Positions 1 to 8,445 of a DNA stretch of 37,194 bases are shown here, one piece after another. The stretch lies in assembly GCA_017411805.1 (NCBI GenBank), contig JAFQPI010000065.1, positions 1 through 37,194 of the forward strand, written 5' to 3'. How positions within the stretch are numbered: position 1 is the first letter of the stretch; the number at the start of each line of letters is the position of its first letter. The position numbers were made by a program, and so were the translations under genes. The stretch is from Clostridia bacterium (GTDB lineage: Bacteria > Bacillota > Clostridia > Oscillospirales > CAG-272). A model generated the notes under the pieces. It ran no database searches. It saw nothing but the letters and a program-made list of their open reading frames with translations, and was not told the origin of the DNA.

Positions 1-369
1 GCGTTTACACAATCTGCTTCAGCTCCGGGTGTGTGGCCCTTTGCTGTTTCAAGTACTTCGCCGCATACCGTACAGGTCTGAGCGTTTACACAATCTGCTT
101 CAGCTCCGGGTGTGTGGCCCTTTGCTGCTTCAAGTACTTCGCCGCATACCGTACAGGTCTGTGCGTTTACACAATCTGCTTCAGCTCCGGGTGTGTGACC
201 CTTTGCTGTTTCAAGTACTTCGCCGCATACCGTACAGGTCTGTGCGTTTACACAATCTGCTTCAGCTCCGGGTGTGTGGCCCTTTGCTGTTTCAAGTACT
301 TCGCCGCATACCGTACAGGTCTGAGCGTTTACACAATCTGCTTCAGCTCCGGGTGTGTGGCCCTTTGCT
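1..369 (-). repeat. 81-base tandem repeat, four full copies plus a partial one
   Basis: Copies begin at 1, 82, 163, 244 and 325, an exact 81-base period, and the fifth copy loses identity near 369. Copies differ at only a few positions. On the minus strand they are in frame and encode a 27-residue unit containing HTPGAEADC, then QTCTVCGEV, with Cys at a C-x5-C-x2-C spacing and one His. The array continues past the window edge, so copy number is unknown. The near identity suggests recent slippage or unequal recombination. Confidence 0.95.
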
Positions 370-2813
370 TCGCCATAGCGCTGGCCACATTCGGTACATA
401 CCTTTGCTTCAGTACAGGTAGCTGTGCCGCCGGTATGTCCGGTTACATTTGCTTCCTTACAGGTATCACAATCGTGATCGCCGTCACCGTCTGCATCGGT
501 GTGACCGGTTGCATCAACCTCTTCGGTCTTAGTTGTACCACATACGGTACAAGTAAGAAGTTTTTCCCCCTTTTCGGTACAAGTCGGGGGGGTTGTTATC
601 ACGCCTTCGTCATAGGCATGATCGTATGTATCATCATCCAAACAAATCCATACGCCTTTTTCATTATCATAGACATATGCCTTTGTTGCAGAACCGCCTT
701 TAGATGTCTCAAAATACGAGCCGTCCGCGTTTTTCAGCTTTACGGGAGTAATGGGAATTTCTACATAAGTGCTTGTCTTTTGAAGAAGCTGATATGTTAC
801 GGTTTGTGTACCGGGTTTTACGATCACCTTGCCGGTACCTTCGCTACTGTAAATGTTAGCACCGCCGGCAGTAGTGTAAACATTTCCCGAGCTGGCATCC
901 ATCGTGCCGTTGACGTTGATCATAGCGTCAACAATATCTGCCGATGTGCGAGTATACGTTCTTCCGGGGGCATAAATAACCGATATGATCGGAAGATCTG
1001 TCGCGCCACAGTAATTTCCCCACTGATCCTTATCATAAATATAAACATTTATATTCGTGTCCAATTTACATGTGGCGCCTTCTGCAACATTCACTTGACA
1101 GCCCGGCAAAAAAGCGACGTCTTGCTTGATTGTTACATTAGATCCGGAGTTTATATTAAGAGTAATATTACCATTGATACCAAGATCATAGTCTTTCGAG
1201 TTTATACTGGAAGTACCAACCTTCATCTCGACAGGTGACATTGTCATGGTACCATTGAGATCAACAATCAAACGGTCTGTCGAACCATCATAGCGCTTTG
1301 TAACATATCCGTCGGTAAGATTGAACATCGCATTTTTTGATGCAATAAACGCTACGGCAGAACCGAAGTCCGTACTCGACATATAAATGGTTGTATAAGC
1401 ATATTCTATTGCTCCGGCATAAAGAGTCAGAGGAACCTCAATATTCTGAACATAATACTGAGAAAGCGGAAATACGCCGTTATCCATCTTGGTAGACTGT
1501 GTACCGCCGCGAAAATCGGCTATCTGGAACATTTCGTATACAGATGCGCCGCTATTCGCAGTAACGCTGCCCGATCCGGTAATAAAGCCGTAGGCATACA
1601 GTGCACCGCCGTTATTTACGGTAATGCTGCTATTGCCCTGCATTTTTACAAATCCAACGCTACCGGTAGGAGCACCGCCATCCACCTTACTTCCCGCAGC
1701 ATATTTCTGCTTCGCGGAAACACTCATAGAACCATTAAGAATAATGTTTGCACCGTCCGCCATAGTTAACGTACGATACGCGGTAGGCGTTGTATAGGTT
1801 CCCGTGTTCTGAACCTGCGTTGTATACATCGTGTTAGTGCTGTCAAACGGAATCAGCAAAGTAACACCGGCGGGAATGGTATAATCTCCGGCGGGCAATG
1901 TACCATTGTTCATAAGAACCACAGCCTTGGTACTGGATCCTGCTGCATAAGTTGCAGCTTCGTTAAGATCATCGAACAAATACGACGTTCCAACTTCGTA
2001 ATAGTAAATCTTACTCATTCCCATAAGGCCGGATGAAACGGATTTCTGAGTAGCGCCACCAACGCCGAACCAAGGTGTTCCGCCATCTTTTGCAAATGCC
2101 GCCTTAATAGCCGCATCTTCCGGCATTAGCGAGCAAACCATATCGGTTGATAAAACCTTACCACTGCTTGTGTTCACCCATCCAAGAAATGTTGATCCAC
2201 TAGCAGGAGTCGCCGAAAGCTGATATACTTCCGAGGGTTTTTTTGAAAGAATAGTATCTGCTGTAATTGCTTTTCCGTCTACAGAATAACTACCATATTC
2301 TGGCGTAAGAAACGTGGTATCGACACTTCCAGAAGATTCTCGTGTTATTTTCAAAATCAATGTTGCTTCGCCATCAGTGGTACAAGTAACACTAATTTCA
2401 ATGCTAGTTTCGCTTGGAACAATCATTGTATATGACTTATCCGCAGAAATGCTTTCTTCATTAATAAATGCAGTGGCCTTGGATCCTGAAAGGGTCTGTA
2501 CTTCAAATGTCCATTTCGAATCCTCTTTTGAAGTATCAGTCAATTTTAATTTTGTTGTATATCCACTAGCTCCACAGCCTGTCGAAGGCGCAGCCTTTAG
2601 TGTTAGCGTATTTGTATTATCATCCACTCCCGTTCCTGCTGATTTTGTATCGTCATAATTAACGGAACTGACAGAAATCTGAAGATCTGTGAAACTAGTT
2701 GCATTAAACGCAGCATACACCTCAACCGTCCACCACGGGAAAAGCGCGAAAACCATAACAAATGCCAACATAAGCGCAAGCATTCGTTTTGATACATTTT
2801 TAATAATTATCAC
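1..2813 (-). CDS. Large secreted surface protein with InlB-like, solenoid and Cys-rich repeats (C-terminus beyond window)
   Basis: The reading frame stays open from a GTG at 2813 to the window edge, giving 937 complete codons with the C-terminus missing. The GTG is chosen because AGGAGG (2823-2828) lies 9 bases upstream and the next residues form a signal peptide: a Lys/Arg start, a hydrophobic run MLALMLAFVMVFALF, and a likely cut after VYA (residue 34). Residues about 175-250 resemble a divergent InlB B-repeat (YQLSATPASGSTFLGW). Residues about 350-430 and 540-660 are Gly/Asn/Ser-rich strands typical of parallel beta-helix or adhesin repeats. From about residue 745 come Cys-rich motifs (TCTVCG, HTDADGDGDHDC, VCTECG) that merge into 27-residue tandem repeats. 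It is most likely a cell-surface or wall-associated protein, but its ligand is unknown. It follows the Lgt-like gene by 52 bases and is probably cotranscribed with it. The assignment to a surface protein is firm; the function is not. Confidence 0.85.
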   Translation of the reverse strand, partial: MIIIKNVSKRMLALMLAFVMVFALFPWWTVEVYAAFNATSFTDLQISVSSVNYDDTKSAGTGVDDNTNTLTLKAAPSTGCGASGYTTKLKLTDTSKEDSKWTFEVQTLSGSKATAFINEESISADKSYTMIVPSETSIEISVTCTTDGEATLILKITRESSGSVDTTFLTPEYGSYSVDGKAITADTILSKKPSEVYQLSATPASGSTFLGWVNTSSGKVLSTDMVCSLMPEDAAIKAAFAKDGGTPWFGVGGATQKSVSSGLMGMSKIYYYEVGTSYLFDDLNEAATYAAGSSTKAVVLMNNGTLPAGDYTIPAGVTLLIPFDSTNTMYTTQVQNTGTYTTPTAYRTLTMADGANIILNGSMSVSAKQKYAAGSKVDGGAPTGSVGFVKMQGNSSITVNNGGALYAYGFITGSGSVTANSGASVYEMFQIADFRGGTQSTKMDNGVFPLSQYYVQNIEVPLTLYAGAIEYAYTTIYMSSTDFGSAVAFIASKNAMFNLTDGYVTKRYDGSTDRLIVDLNGTMTMSPVEMKVGTSSINSKDYDLGINGNITLNINSGSNVTIKQDVAFLPGCQVNVAEGATCKLDTNINVYIYDKDQWGNYCGATDLPIISVIYAPGRTYTRTSADIVDAMINVNGTMDASSGNVYTTAGGANIYSSEGTGKVIVKPGTQTVTYQLLQKTSTYVEIPITPVKLKNADGSYFETSKGGSATKAYVYDNEKGVWICLDDDTYDHAYDEGVITTPPTCTEKGEKLLTCTVCGTTKTEEVDATGHTDADGDGDHDCDTCKEANVTGHTGGTATCTEAKVCTECGQRYGEAKGHTPGAEADCVNAQTCTVCGEVLETAKGHTPGAEADCVNAQTCTVCGEVLETAKGHTPGAEADCVNAQTCTVCGEVLEAAKGHTPGAEADCVNAQTCTVCGEVLETAKGHTPGAEADCVN

Positions 2814-2865
2814 TGCTATATACCTCCTTTTAACAGAGTATAGAATTTGAAGCTATAATTTTGTG

Positions 2866-3609
2866 TCAGTGATATTTTTTTCTTTGTTTTAATTCTTTTT
2901 GTTTATCCTTTTCATACAGCACCATAAGCCATATGGTTCCAACAAAAACCATAAAAAGTGCATGAAGTGCCAAGTTTGATACTCCAAGAAGGAGTTTATC
3001 GTTATCTCGCAGGAACTCTAATAGGAAGCGTGTACCTCCAAATGTCACCAGGAAAATGGCATATATCTTTCCGGTGCCTGCATACTTTTCACGTCTTGCC
3101 AAGCGGTACAAATACAAGAAAATGACCAACGCAACAAGGCATTCTAACCATTGATTAGGGAAAACACGCTCATCCAATACAGGATTCCAAATACCCCACG
3201 AGCAGGCATAGCCTTGGCAACATCCTGCAAACGGGCACACAAAATGTCCGATTGTCTGATTCAAAGCCTGGCTGGGAGCTGCAAAGTCAATTACTTTTCC
3301 TACCGGTACTTTTGCTACTTTTGCCGCAAGGGCAAAAAACAGCGGAAAATACACAAAGGATCGAACAATATTGTTTGCACCCCAATTTTGGAATCCGTTT
3401 TCAACCCACGCTAGAAAAAACATCGAGAAATACTGCAAAGGAGTTGATATGGAAAACATGATAACGAATTGTTTTAAGGAAAAATCATATTTCTTTCTGT
3501 AGAAAACAAGAAAGAAAAACTGAAATACTATGGCAGCCATAGCGCCGCCCGTATATATGGCATCGCTCCATCCCTGCTCATAGCAATATCTCAAAAAGTC
3601 GTTTATCAT
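2866..3609 (-). CDS. Divergent Lgt-family (prolipoprotein diacylglyceryl transferase-like) membrane protein
   Basis: This 247-residue protein is strongly hydrophobic with about six or seven membrane segments. The family is suggested by a central GHFVCPFAGCCQG (residues 121-133), which sits where true Lgt has its G-R-I-G-N-F-I-N-G-E loop, followed by PNQWLE and a C-terminal RFLLEFLRDND, which matches the conserved RF-x2-EF-x-R end of Lgt. The His-Gly loop expected around residue 85-95 is not present; YFPLFFALAA is there instead. Lgt adds diacylglycerol to the lipobox cysteine of lipoproteins; whether this paralogue does the same is doubtful given the altered loop. The start is supported by GGAGGTG upstream. 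It lies between two secreted-protein genes on the same strand, 91 bases after the glycosidase and 52 bases before the surface protein. This suggests a role in modifying or anchoring one of them, which is inference. Confidence 0.7.
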   Translation of the reverse strand: MINDFLRYCYEQGWSDAIYTGGAMAAIVFQFFFLVFYRKKYDFSLKQFVIMFSISTPLQYFSMFFLAWVENGFQNWGANNIVRSFVYFPLFFALAAKVAKVPVGKVIDFAAPSQALNQTIGHFVCPFAGCCQGYACSWGIWNPVLDERVFPNQWLECLVALVIFLYLYRLARREKYAGTGKIYAIFLVTFGGTRFLLEFLRDNDKLLLGVSNLALHALFMVFVGTIWLMVLYEKDKQKELKQRKKYH

Positions 3610-3644
3610 ATATGTCGCTCACCTCCGTGAATTGCTGATTTCTT

Positions 3645-3677
3645 CGGATACAGGCACATTACTTGTGCCTATATCCG
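3645..3677 (-). other. Intercistronic hairpin between glycosidase and Lgt-like genes
   Basis: CGGATACAGGCAC (3645-3657) and GTGCCTATATCCG (3665-3677) are nearly perfect inverted arms around a 7-base loop, with one mismatch. On the transcribed minus strand no T tract follows, so it is unlikely to be a strong intrinsic terminator. It may stabilise the upstream message, set differential expression, or allow only partial termination. Confidence 0.6.
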
Positions 3678-3700
3678 ATCAATTTTGTTTTTCCTCGATC

Positions 3701-6700
3701 TTACCACTCAAGGGGGAGATAGAGGGGATGATCCTTGGGAAGCTTGCTGCGCGCGATAAGGATCTTATCCGCGGAGTTGAGCTTGCCGTTGTCGTTTACG
3801 TCGGCTGCCCACTTTTCTGCTTCGTCAAGAACATCCGTGCTTCCGGGAAGCAGGGATTCAGCAAGAGCCTTGCTGTCCGCGTCGTTTACAGTTCCGTCGC
3901 CGTTAATATCGCCGGAGAGGATGATAACGATCTCCAGATTGTTCTCGGGAGCGGCAAAGTTATAGGAGCCGTTTGCGTTCTCGGTGGCTTCGATGGTAAA
4001 GTACTCGCCGTTCTTAACGTATCCGACCTTGCAGGTGAAGTCTTCCTTTGCGGATTCTCCCTCGCCTGTCGTGGTTACGGTTACGGTTACTACCTTACCG
4101 ATAGTTTCGGTTGTAACTTTATCCTTAATGCTTGCATCGGGCTTGGGAGTTGCTAAGGAATTGGTAAGTCTGCCCTGAGCGTCGAAGATATAGGGAGATC
4201 CAACAGGAACCAAACCATTTGCCAGATCGTCCGACGTAATCCACCTGGTGGTATTCTTAAGTATTTCACCTTCCCAAGTGTCTACGTAGTAATAATAACC
4301 GTCGCTACCCTCATGCAAGCCCTTCGGATTTCTTTTTTCGATACTACTACCGCCATCGTCCCACTGTTCTCCATTCTTGAAGAAGATTGTCTTTGTCACA
4401 CCGCCTATTACTACATCGGCAGGACCCGAATAATCCTTCTGCAGAACGCCGTTTTCGTCGAAGAGATAGTTTCTGAGGTCGCTCTCATTCGGATAGTTCT
4501 TAATATAGCGTGCATATCCCTTGGTAATGAACCAAGGCTCATCCTTTGTAACGTAATAGGTGTCACCGTCTACCTCAAACCAGCATGCCTTCATCCAATT
4601 GCCTGCCCATCTATATCGAGTTCCCCACTTATAGCCTTCTTTTGACCAGTCATATTCGTAGCAGAACTCTCCCTTGGTGAGAATGTAATCGGTAAAGGTA
4701 TAGGTATACGTAGCGGTTTTGGTTTCCGTTTTGTCGGGACGAACCAATTCCTTGATCTTCTGTACTCCGTCAAGAGCCTTACAGGTATCGAGATGGAAAT
4801 AGTAATTATTGCCGTCGATCACCTGCCAACCTGTCTGAGCTTCGCCCTTAATTGCATAGTAAAGATCTCCCTTGAAGGTAACGAGACCTGTTACTCCTTC
4901 TGCAGACTCATTGATGAGCTTACCGGTCTCATCAAACTCATAGAAGCGGTCCTTGGTTGCGTCGTGGCGGTCGGGAACGAGCTGTACGCCGGTAAGCGGC
5001 TCGTTATCCTTATAGTAATAATAATCGTTGCCTTCCTCTTGCCAGCCCTGACGGATCTCATTGTTGAGAAGGTAGGTGTCGGCGAAGTCGATATACTGGC
5101 TTGAGAAGTGAGCTCCCTTGTCATTGTTTACCAAGGTCTCATCGTCGCCAAAGTCGCTGCTGAAATCTCCACGGCAGTCATCCTCGTGAATATAGGGGTA
5201 GAGGCCATACTGAGCCTGATTTTCCGCCTTTTCTGCGAATGAATAGAGCGAGCTTGCGGCAAGATAGACATCATAGGATACGTATCCGTTGTTTGCAATA
5301 AGGATCTCGTTGTTGTAATATGCCGCGGTATCCTTTACGGTAGCGGTTATACCCGCAAGTATGCAGAGGGGGTTTGCAGTTGCAGCATCGATCGGCTGGC
5401 TCTGGTTTACCCAATTACAAACGAGAGTAAGAACGTTGTTCTCATCAAGATCCGCGCTTGTGAGCGTGAAATACTCGTTAATGATCTTAAGTCCGGAGAT
5501 ATCAACCTCAAGGTCAGGGCTGAACTCGGCTCTGATAGTTACGTTTGTCTGCGTGCAGACACGCTCTGCAAGCTGGAGCATGTATGTCCATGCTGTTGCA
5601 TTCTCCTGATATGTGGGAAGCATCGACTTCAAAGACTCGAGCTGAACCGGGAAGTCTATTGCTGTTATGTCAAGAGCGAAGGTGTAATCGATCTTAACGG
5701 GAGAATTCGGGTCGGAGATCCTATAGAGCATATTATCCGTGGACTTTGCGTTTTCGATCTCACGGTACCATGCAAGCTTGCGGTTACCCTGAGTTGCATT
5801 CTCGAAATCGAAGGTTGCTTCGTCTTTATAGTAAAGATTAACCGTAGCCATCGTAGCTATAATATTTCTTCCTATCAACAAAGCGGCATAAATCGTGGTG
5901 TTACGGATACCCTTTGAATCGTTTCCTACAAAATCCAATCCGTTGATATATCCAACGTCGGAGGTAAAGTACAGATTTGGGTTACCGTATTGGTCAAACT
6001 CATAATCGAAGAATACGAACGCATCCTTCAGAGGAGTAAAGGCAACGGGATAGCCGTGATACCATACGGTAACGTCGATCTTCTTCGGCTCTCCGTAAAT
6101 TGCCGTAATTCTGTCCTCTACGAACTTAATATCGTCGGGGATGATGATATGAACGATCTTCTCACCCACAACCTCACCGTTTACTATATATTGAACGGTT
6201 ACGTCTCCGTTTGCTGCAGCGGTAAAGAGACCGTTTGCATCAATAGAAGCGAGAGAAGAATCCGAAACCTTCCAATATGAACCTTCGGGGATAACTGCGG
6301 CATTACCCGTGTTACTTACACCGGTTACGCTGAACTGCATAGAGGTGCCTGCAGTGATATATTCGTAATCAGAGGAAATAACCGCATGGTCAAACGCAGT
6401 GGAGGGGGGCGCTGTGGAAACAGCTACGAGAGATACCGAAACCTGTCTTTCATAACCGTCGGAAGGTACGTTTACAAGCTGGATATCGTCCTTGCCCGCG
6501 GGCTTGGAAAGATATGTGGTCGATCCGCCGCCGTCGAGGTTGATAGCGTGTACACAGCCTGCCTCAAGCATGATGGTTGCGATCTCTTCCATAGCACCGC
6601 CTGCGGAACGGGGCAGCTGACGTCCGTCAAGAACCATCATTACTACAGAACCGTCTGCCTTGATACCGATCGCGGTGCGGCTCGCACGGCTGGAGGTGTA

Positions 6701-8170
6701 GTTTGCGTTCTTGGTTACGTTGATCTTGCCGTCCTTGACAAGAACCGCGCCAAAACCACCTATAGCTTCCTGTATCTTATCCTTATTTGCGGCGTAATCA
6801 TCCTTAGTACCGATCATAGCGGTTCCGTCCTTGAGGATAGCGAAGAATCCATCCTTGTCTACGGGATAGTACTCAACGCCGCCCATAACAAGCAGACCGC
6901 CGGGGGTACCGTTAGTGATATTATATCCGTCACCGTTGGTTGCAACGATCGGATTGAAGTATTCATACTTGTCCTTATTGTTCTTGATGAGCGCGCCGAC
7001 CTGGTCTCTTACACTCTGAAGACCCCAACCCTTGGAAGGATCGTTGTCCTTATAGTTTGCCATGATGGTTACGTCCTCGCGGGTAACGTCAACCGTAGCA
7101 ACGTAGTAGACGATCTGCTTGCCGTCTGCAGTCTGAGCATAGTTTATATCCTGTGTGATACCGGGAGCGAGGATGGAGTGCTCGTTCGAGAAAACGGTGT
7201 AGTAACCGTTCTCGGGTCCGGTGCTTCCGCCGCCGGTGCCTTCAATAAGCTTACCCTTAGCCTGGCTGTAAATATAGTCAGCTAAAGCGTAGCAGCACGC
7301 CTGACGGAGATTGTTATAGCTCGAAAGACCGCGCTTCGATTCAAGAATCTTGATTCCTACGTCAGCGGAATAAGACTCGTAAATAGCCTTGCGAACCGCT
7401 TCATTGCTGTCCTCAACGCCAAAACGGTTGTTCATGAAGTATACCGAACGTTCAACGTCGCTGAGTTCATCGGTAAAGTATGCCTTCATGAGCGCGCTGA
7501 AGGAACCTGTTCCCTTCTTGTACTCGGAAACAAGATAGTATGCGTCCATATCGCCGTAGAAGTCATCCCAACCAAATGCGTCGGATGCATCAACGCCGAA
7601 GCAATTCTCGCCTATGTACGCAGTCATGCCTTCAACAGTGCCGTCGGTGTTCGCATTGATATCGCTGATCATTCTGACGCTGTAATCAAGCAGGTCACAA
7701 AGGTCGCCTGCCCAGCCCGAAAGATCTGCAGATCCCTTAGCTACATAAGAAATATTCATGCAGCCGAACATATGACCGAAATCAACGGCGTTTCCGTTCG
7801 GAAGAGTGAATGCTTTTATATCGCGGAGATACATAGCGGTAGTATTATTATCCGTATCCTGAGCCGCAACATAATTTACAAATCCCGTAAGCTCTTGACC
7901 CGCGAGAGTGGTCCAGTTATCGTCACGGTATCTTTCAACACCGGTACGAATAAAATTCAGAACCAGTTCGCCGGGGTCCTTGCTGCCCGGAACGCTTTCA
8001 TGATACTCATTCGCATATCCTTCAAGCACTTCGAGATATTTAACGAAGTCGTTTAAAGATGTTACGCTGCCGGTGGCACCTGTAGCAACAACGGATACAG
8101 GCATGATTCCGATAACCATGATTATTGCCAAAAGCAATGATAACAGTCTCTTAGAGTTGTTTCTCAACAT
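3701..8170 (-). CDS. Secreted phosphodiester glycosidase with Ig-like domain, cell-wall-binding repeats and dockerin
   Basis: This is a 1489-residue exported multidomain protein. Residues 1-29 are a signal peptide with a hydrophobic core and a VVA cleavage region. Residues about 325-585 match the NAGPA/phosphodiester glycosidase family: RTAIGIKADGSVVMMVLDGR, then the diagnostic INLDGGGSTTYL at 543-554. That family removes sugar-1-phosphate diester caps. Residues about 595-680 look like a bacterial Ig-like (Big2) domain. Residues about 1040-1340 hold aromatic GW..YYY and YYF..G repeats of the choline/glucan-binding type, some degenerate. Residues 1418-1475 are a type I dockerin with two calcium loops, DINGDGTVNDAD and DVNDNGKLNSAD. 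Residues 30-320 and 690-1030 have no domain I can name. AGAGAGG precedes the ATG. It has its own consensus promoter and leads the surface block. No cohesin partner is visible in the window. Confidence 0.88.
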   Translation of the reverse strand: MLRNNSKRLLSLLLAIIMVIGIMPVSVVATGATGSVTSLNDFVKYLEVLEGYANEYHESVPGSKDPGELVLNFIRTGVERYRDDNWTTLAGQELTGFVNYVAAQDTDNNTTAMYLRDIKAFTLPNGNAVDFGHMFGCMNISYVAKGSADLSGWAGDLCDLLDYSVRMISDINANTDGTVEGMTAYIGENCFGVDASDAFGWDDFYGDMDAYYLVSEYKKGTGSFSALMKAYFTDELSDVERSVYFMNNRFGVEDSNEAVRKAIYESYSADVGIKILESKRGLSSYNNLRQACCYALADYIYSQAKGKLIEGTGGGSTGPENGYYTVFSNEHSILAPGITQDINYAQTADGKQIVYYVATVDVTREDVTIMANYKDNDPSKGWGLQSVRDQVGALIKNNKDKYEYFNPIVATNGDGYNITNGTPGGLLVMGGVEYYPVDKDGFFAILKDGTAMIGTKDDYAANKDKIQEAIGGFGAVLVKDGKINVTKNANYTSSRASRTAIGIKADGSVVMMVLDGRQLPRSAGGAMEEIATIMLEAGCVHAINLDGGGSTTYLSKPAGKDDIQLVNVPSDGYERQVSVSLVAVSTAPPSTAFDHAVISSDYEYITAGTSMQFSVTGVSNTGNAAVIPEGSYWKVSDSSLASIDANGLFTAAANGDVTVQYIVNGEVVGEKIVHIIIPDDIKFVEDRITAIYGEPKKIDVTVWYHGYPVAFTPLKDAFVFFDYEFDQYGNPNLYFTSDVGYINGLDFVGNDSKGIRNTTIYAALLIGRNIIATMATVNLYYKDEATFDFENATQGNRKLAWYREIENAKSTDNMLYRISDPNSPVKIDYTFALDITAIDFPVQLESLKSMLPTYQENATAWTYMLQLAERVCTQTNVTIRAEFSPDLEVDISGLKIINEYFTLTSADLDENNVLTLVCNWVNQSQPIDAATANPLCILAGITATVKDTAAYYNNEILIANNGYVSYDVYLAASSLYSFAEKAENQAQYGLYPYIHEDDCRGDFSSDFGDDETLVNNDKGAHFSSQYIDFADTYLLNNEIRQGWQEEGNDYYYYKDNEPLTGVQLVPDRHDATKDRFYEFDETGKLINESAEGVTGLVTFKGDLYYAIKGEAQTGWQVIDGNNYYFHLDTCKALDGVQKIKELVRPDKTETKTATYTYTFTDYILTKGEFCYEYDWSKEGYKWGTRYRWAGNWMKACWFEVDGDTYYVTKDEPWFITKGYARYIKNYPNESDLRNYLFDENGVLQKDYSGPADVVIGGVTKTIFFKNGEQWDDGGSSIEKRNPKGLHEGSDGYYYYVDTWEGEILKNTTRWITSDDLANGLVPVGSPYIFDAQGRLTNSLATPKPDASIKDKVTTETIGKVVTVTVTTTGEGESAKEDFTCKVGYVKNGEYFTIEATENANGSYNFAAPENNLEIVIILSGDINGDGTVNDADSKALAESLLPGSTDVLDEAEKWAADVNDNGKLNSADKILIARSKLPKDHPLYLPLEW

Positions 8171-8305
8171 TTTTACCTCTCTTTATGAAAAATATTTGCA
8201 ACAAACACCCACGTGCGGTATTTGAAAAGCACTCTTTTTAGATGGAGTCAAATTAATTTGCACTTGATCTTTTCGTTGATTCCATCAGACAATAATACGT
8301 ATATC

Positions 8306-8334
8306 ATTATAACATTTTTTAAGCTTTTTGTCAA
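8306..8334 (-). promoter_or_regulatory. Consensus sigma-A promoter for the surface block
   Basis: On the minus strand TTGACA (8329-8334), a 17-base spacer and TATAAT (8306-8311) are a perfect match, with TGT before the -10 giving an extended -10. Long A/T tracts lie upstream (8340-8380) and could act as an UP element. The leader is about 130 bases. It contains imperfect arms GATGGAATCA and TGACTCCATC that could fold, but I do not recognise a riboswitch. Confidence 0.9.
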
Positions 8335-8380
8335 TAATATTTATCGATTTTTAAGAAACAAGTTTTTTTCTATTTTTTTC

Positions 8381-8427
8381 AAAAAACAAAACACATGCTT
8401 CCGACAATCAGCGAAACATGTGTTTTG
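8381..8427 (-). terminator. Terminator of the polysaccharide operon
   Basis: CAAAACACATG (8387-8397) pairs perfectly with CATGTGTTTTG (8417-8427) around a 19-base loop. On the minus strand the stem is followed directly by T6. It sits 19 bases past the GT4 stop codon and separates the polysaccharide operon from the surface-block promoter. Confidence 0.85.
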
Positions 8428-8445
8428 GTTTATTATTAATTACTA

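Noticed and set aside
1-369. CRISPR-like regular repeats
   Set aside because: The copies are contiguous with no unique spacers, have an 81-base period, and are in frame within a protein.
33-1238. Long plus-strand open frame (about 400 codons) with periodic residues over the window start
   Set aside because: It is the antisense of the minus-strand Cys-rich repeat protein, which has a signal peptide, a strong ribosome binding site and recognisable domains. The periodicity is inherited from the 81-base repeat.
3645-3677. Hairpin as a strong terminator separating the glycosidase from the Lgt-like gene
   Set aside because: No T tract follows on the minus strand, and no promoter was found for the Lgt-like gene in the 91-base gap.
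6386-7285. Plus-strand open frame of about 299 codons
   Set aside because: It is antisense to the catalytic domain of the phosphodiester glycosidase and has no family resemblance or translation signal.
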